From: Thermofilaceae archaeon
GTDB taxonomy: Archaea; Thermoproteota; Thermoprotei; Thermofilales; Thermofilaceae
Direction of reading: 5' to 3'
Assembly (NCBI GenBank): GCA_027017025.1
Contig: JALURH010000176.1
Coordinates: 1-23,994, forward strand
DNA: 23,994 bases
Under the pieces are notes generated by a model. That model was not told the DNA's origin and made no database searches. It saw only the letters and a list, made by a program, of their open reading frames with translations. The position numbers and the translations under genes were made by a program. Shown piece after piece: positions 21,172 to 23,994 of this stretch. Numbering within the stretch: position 1 is the stretch's first letter; each line of letters begins with the position of its first letter.

Positions 21172-23565
21172 TCACTGTCTCTCTAAGGAGAGATACAAGA
21201 ATCTTTCAGCATCTTTCTCAGAAGCAACATCCAAAAAGAGCCTCGATAATATTTTCGCAGCTTTTCTTACTTCTTCCATAGCTGATGGTGGCGAGATACC
21301 TAGTTCTTCACAAGTGACCCGCCAACTTTTTGCTTGTAATACTCTAGTTATTAGCAAAAGCTTCTGTAGAATAGTTAGCTCGTCATCCCCCTTTTCAAAG
21401 AAATATCTCTTAGATAATTCGACCATTACGTCCATACAGTTCTCTAAAGTCATCTCCCCCCATGCATATGACATAAATCTAGCTATCTGAAAAATGGACA
21501 AATTAGACAAATATTTCTTCTTGGGCGTTGATTTAACTAACATAATTACTGTTCTCGGATCTAAATCATGATATGGCTCAGGTAAAGAACCAAGAATTTT
21601 TTTCTTGAACTCCCATGCTATAACTTCAATATACTTATAGACCTCTTCCCTCAAGGGCTTAATTACTATGACAGAATATTCGCCACTAACGGGATTTCTC
21701 TCAGGACTCATATGTACGGGAATATAACCATTTTTTATCCAGAAATTTAATAACTCTTTAGTTACACCGAAACCAGCACCGATCCAGTCGTACCCTTTCT
21801 CTCTAAATTCTTCTTCAAGCATTTCTAGAGCTTTGGAGCCAAGACCTTTTCTCATAACCTCAGGATGAGTAGCTATTCTGACTACTCTTATACCCTTAAA
21901 TTTCCCAAAATCAATTAACTTGTAATGCTTTATCAATCTATCAGGTACTATATTACCCATAATCCATGCACCTTTCGCCGATTCATACGCTATTTTTCCT
22001 AGAAGAGGGCCTTCTTCTGCCAACTCTAGCGAGACAACTATTTTACCATTTTTTAGCCTTAGTGCGCGAACAAAATGATGAGGCGCATCCATCATTATAC
22101 CTAGATCATTCGGATTATTGCGATAGTGCGCCATAATATATATACCGAAGAATTGGCGTAGCTCCTCCTCGTTTTCTAGGAAGAATTTCTCTAAACTAGG
22201 GATATAATACTCAATCTCGCCCTGCTCTACCATAGTGAAATCTTCTTCCGAAAGCTCAGCTGGCTCCGCATCTAGGAGTAGAGTATTGAAAATCCATTTC
22301 TCAATGGGATCATTCTTAGCGTACCTTATGGGCTCATCCATTTCGTACTCAAGAATTTTTATTCCAGAGAGTTTGCGGAGACTCCCGAGGAATCTTACCG
22401 AAAATCCTCTGCCAGCTCCTTCATACCCATGTATTGTGGAGGAGTATATTATTTTATCAAATCTCTTTAAAATAGCGAATAACATAGGTACGTGAAGAGA
22501 AGCTGCCTCGTCTACAGCTATAATATCTGCTCTCCTCTTCAATGCATGAAGAGGGGGGTAGTATTCGATATCTATTGCTTTGCTACGTATAGCAATTATT
22601 CTTCCGCCCCTCTCCTCAACCCTTATTTCATGTCCGAGTGTTTCTAAGGCGATTTTAGCGAATCTGAAAACCTCTTGAACGTTTAGCTCGGATGGAGAAG
22701 TTACGATTACGCGGCATCTACCTTTAGCTTTCCTTAACTTATGAGCTAAACCTCCTAGTCCGAGGCCAATTACAGAGGATTTCCCTCTTCCTCTATCAGC
22801 TGTTAATACTAAAACAAGTTTCTCATCTGCCTTTCGATAAAACTCATCTAATAAGGATAAAACATTTACTTGATCCTGTGTTATAGCCAAAGAGAATACT
22901 TTTAATGGAATTTTAGGCTTTCTCGGGAAGACCAATTCGTGTCTTCTAAATCTCGTAATTCTAGTCCTTCCAAATCTTTTTACAAAGGTTTTTTTCTCTG
23001 TATCATATATCGCAATACCGTTATGCTCTAGCAATTTATTAATAAAACGTTGTTCGAAAAATCGTCGTAAACTATTTTCATCATACTGAGGCGTTAACAA
23101 ATTGCTTTGAAATCGTGTAACAATATTCATTAATGTTTTAAAATTAGGCATAAGGAAAATATAGAGCCCCCCTCCCTCAACTATTCCGGAAATTCTCCCT
23201 ACGTCATTGGGCTCTATATTATTCATTAGATCTACTATAGCTAAGCTATACGTTTGTCCCAGAACCCTTTCGGTCTCATGATACGGTATATATTCAACAA
23301 CATAGGGTATTGTTAACGTGGACTCAAACATTCTTTTCCTTACTGTACCATCCTCGTAGAAAGCGTGGTAAATATAAAGTAGTTTTGCCCCCTTATTCCT
23401 GAAGTGCTTATATATAGCATCCAATATTTCCAAGCAAGCCGTAATAAGTCTTGAATCATCATCTCCAATAAGTACTATTATCCTCCTATGTCTGGATACC
23501 TTAGCTTTCTTCAACTCTTTTATTATTTCATCTATGGCAGTACTGGTAATTACTGCACCACACAT
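21172..23565 (-). CDS. tmcA: tRNA(Met) cytidine acetyltransferase TmcA
   Basis: 797-residue RNA acetyltransferase, TmcA/NAT10 family, that makes N4-acetylcytidine in tRNA and, in hyperthermophilic archaea, widely in rRNA (family knowledge). Order: N-terminal TmcA_N domain (about 1-215), RecD-like helicase domain with Walker A TADRGRGKSS (255-264) and Walker B IIAVDEAA (D352, E353), GNAT acetyltransferase domain (about 480-660; VVRIATHPEVMRKGLGSKALEML is the acetyl-CoA loop), and a C-terminal tRNA-binding tail. The ATG at 23565 overlaps the stop of the preceding truD gene as TGATG, so the two are coupled. Length and all motifs are complete. Confidence 0.96.
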   Translation of the reverse strand: MCGAVITSTAIDEIIKELKKAKVSRHRRIIVLIGDDDSRLITACLEILDAIYKHFRNKGAKLLYIYHAFYEDGTVRKRMFESTLTIPYVVEYIPYHETERVLGQTYSLAIVDLMNNIEPNDVGRISGIVEGGGLYIFLMPNFKTLMNIVTRFQSNLLTPQYDENSLRRFFEQRFINKLLEHNGIAIYDTEKKTFVKRFGRTRITRFRRHELVFPRKPKIPLKVFSLAITQDQVNVLSLLDEFYRKADEKLVLVLTADRGRGKSSVIGLGLGGLAHKLRKAKGRCRVIVTSPSELNVQEVFRFAKIALETLGHEIRVEERGGRIIAIRSKAIDIEYYPPLHALKRRADIIAVDEAASLHVPMLFAILKRFDKIIYSSTIHGYEGAGRGFSVRFLGSLRKLSGIKILEYEMDEPIRYAKNDPIEKWIFNTLLLDAEPAELSEEDFTMVEQGEIEYYIPSLEKFFLENEEELRQFFGIYIMAHYRNNPNDLGIMMDAPHHFVRALRLKNGKIVVSLELAEEGPLLGKIAYESAKGAWIMGNIVPDRLIKHYKLIDFGKFKGIRVVRIATHPEVMRKGLGSKALEMLEEEFREKGYDWIGAGFGVTKELLNFWIKNGYIPVHMSPERNPVSGEYSVIVIKPLREEVYKYIEVIAWEFKKKILGSLPEPYHDLDPRTVIMLVKSTPKKKYLSNLSIFQIARFMSYAWGEMTLENCMDVMVELSKRYFFEKGDDELTILQKLLLITRVLQAKSWRVTCEELGISPPSAMEEVRKAAKILSRLFLDVASEKDAERFLYLSLERQ

Positions 23566-23994
23566 CAGAATCCCGATTGTAGAATATCTACTGGTTTAAT
23601 AAACTCCCGTAACAATACAGTAGCGTACTTCCCTTTCCTCAAACTAAATACAAATTTTATACCTTCGGAAAAGTACTTTATAGATAGATTCTCCGGGAGA
23701 AAAGAAGCTGTCCTGAAGGCTCCTCTAGAAGATATCTCAGGTATATCCTTTATTTTAAACATCTCCACATTTACTTCCTCTTCTCTCAAAATCTCCAGCT
23801 CTATTTCTCCCTGAATTCCGTGAGCTGGTTCAATTGCATATCCATAGACAGGTAAGACCAGAGAGGCAACGCCTCTCTCTATTAGTTCATTTATCTTATT
23901 GATATTGGTTTCATTAACTTTAAGTATACCACATGGCTCTACGTCTCTGGGATTTTTGTAAATTGCTACTCTATCCCCTACAGTACATAAATGT
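23565..23994 (-). CDS. truD: tRNA pseudouridine(13) synthase TruD, C-terminal part (cut by window edge)
   Basis: The frame is open from the right edge (first full codon ends at 23991) to the stop at 23565, giving 142 residues of the end of the protein. The features fit the TruD C-terminus: VLPVYGYAIEP, KIKDIPEISSRGAFRTAS and SLRKGKYATVLLREFIKP. TruD makes pseudouridine 13 in tRNA or a related site. The catalytic Asp lies upstream, outside the window. Any start inside this part, such as TTG 23789, is not the real start. Its stop overlaps the tmcA start (TGATG), forming a tRNA-modification operon. Confidence 0.88.
   Translation of the reverse strand, partial: HLCTVGDRVAIYKNPRDVEPCGILKVNETNINKINELIERGVASLVLPVYGYAIEPAHGIQGEIELEILREEEVNVEMFKIKDIPEISSRGAFRTASFLPENLSIKYFSEGIKFVFSLRKGKYATVLLREFIKPVDILQSGF

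Overview
The window looks like a piece of a hyperthermophilic crenarchaeal chromosome, most likely Desulfurococcales-like. This rests on an AT-rich genome with archaeal information-processing genes (TFE, aEF1-beta, MBF1, archaeal proteasome beta, CDC48/VAT, the FttA/aCPSF1 termination nuclease, Dph2, TmcA, aTrm56), TATA-type promoters about 26 bases before starts, frequent GTG/TTG starts, and tRNA genes with several introns at non-canonical places. I cannot name the genus from sequence reading alone.

Layout. 1-920: a small basic unknown gene converging on a PUA-domain gene. 977-3778: a tight operon of mbf1, hflX, aTrm56 and tfe, followed by a C/D box sRNA in the short convergent gap, then (minus strand) a 59-residue zinc-ribbon gene and aEF1-beta. 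4460-7190: an Lrp/AsnC-like regulator, tRNA-Val, and a divergent pair of an HTH-ACT regulator and trpB2 with a striking 10-bp-phased palindromic operator. 7239-7984: tRNA-Phe and tRNA-Asn flank a 514-base stretch with no intact gene. 8200-11922: endonuclease IV family protein, a coupled radical SAM/dph2 pair, and triosephosphate isomerase. 11950-12715: tRNA-Arg, -Ile, -Gly and -Thr. 12771-17695: the non-catalytic tRNA-splicing endonuclease subunit, an MCT-1-like PUA protein, fttA, proteasome beta, UPF0179 and a long FKBP. 17857-23994: cdc48, a DHODH-like ferredoxin-tailed protein, tmcA and the 3' end of truD.

Main theme: RNA processing and translation. Six of seven tRNA genes are interrupted, with eight introns in all, several outside the anticodon loop. 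The structural subunit of the splicing endonuclease lies right after the tRNA cluster. tRNA modification (aTrm56, TmcA, TruD, the C/D sRNA), translation factors (EF1-beta, HflX, Dph2) and protein quality control (proteasome, CDC48, FKBP) fill most of the rest.

No phage, CRISPR or intact insertion sequence is visible. The most notable observations are the palindromic operator at trpB2, the multi-intron tRNA cluster with related D-loop introns in two tRNAs, the C/D sRNA, the lack of any standard start codon for aTrm56, and a 63-base perfect internal repeat joining the two ATPase domains of cdc48.
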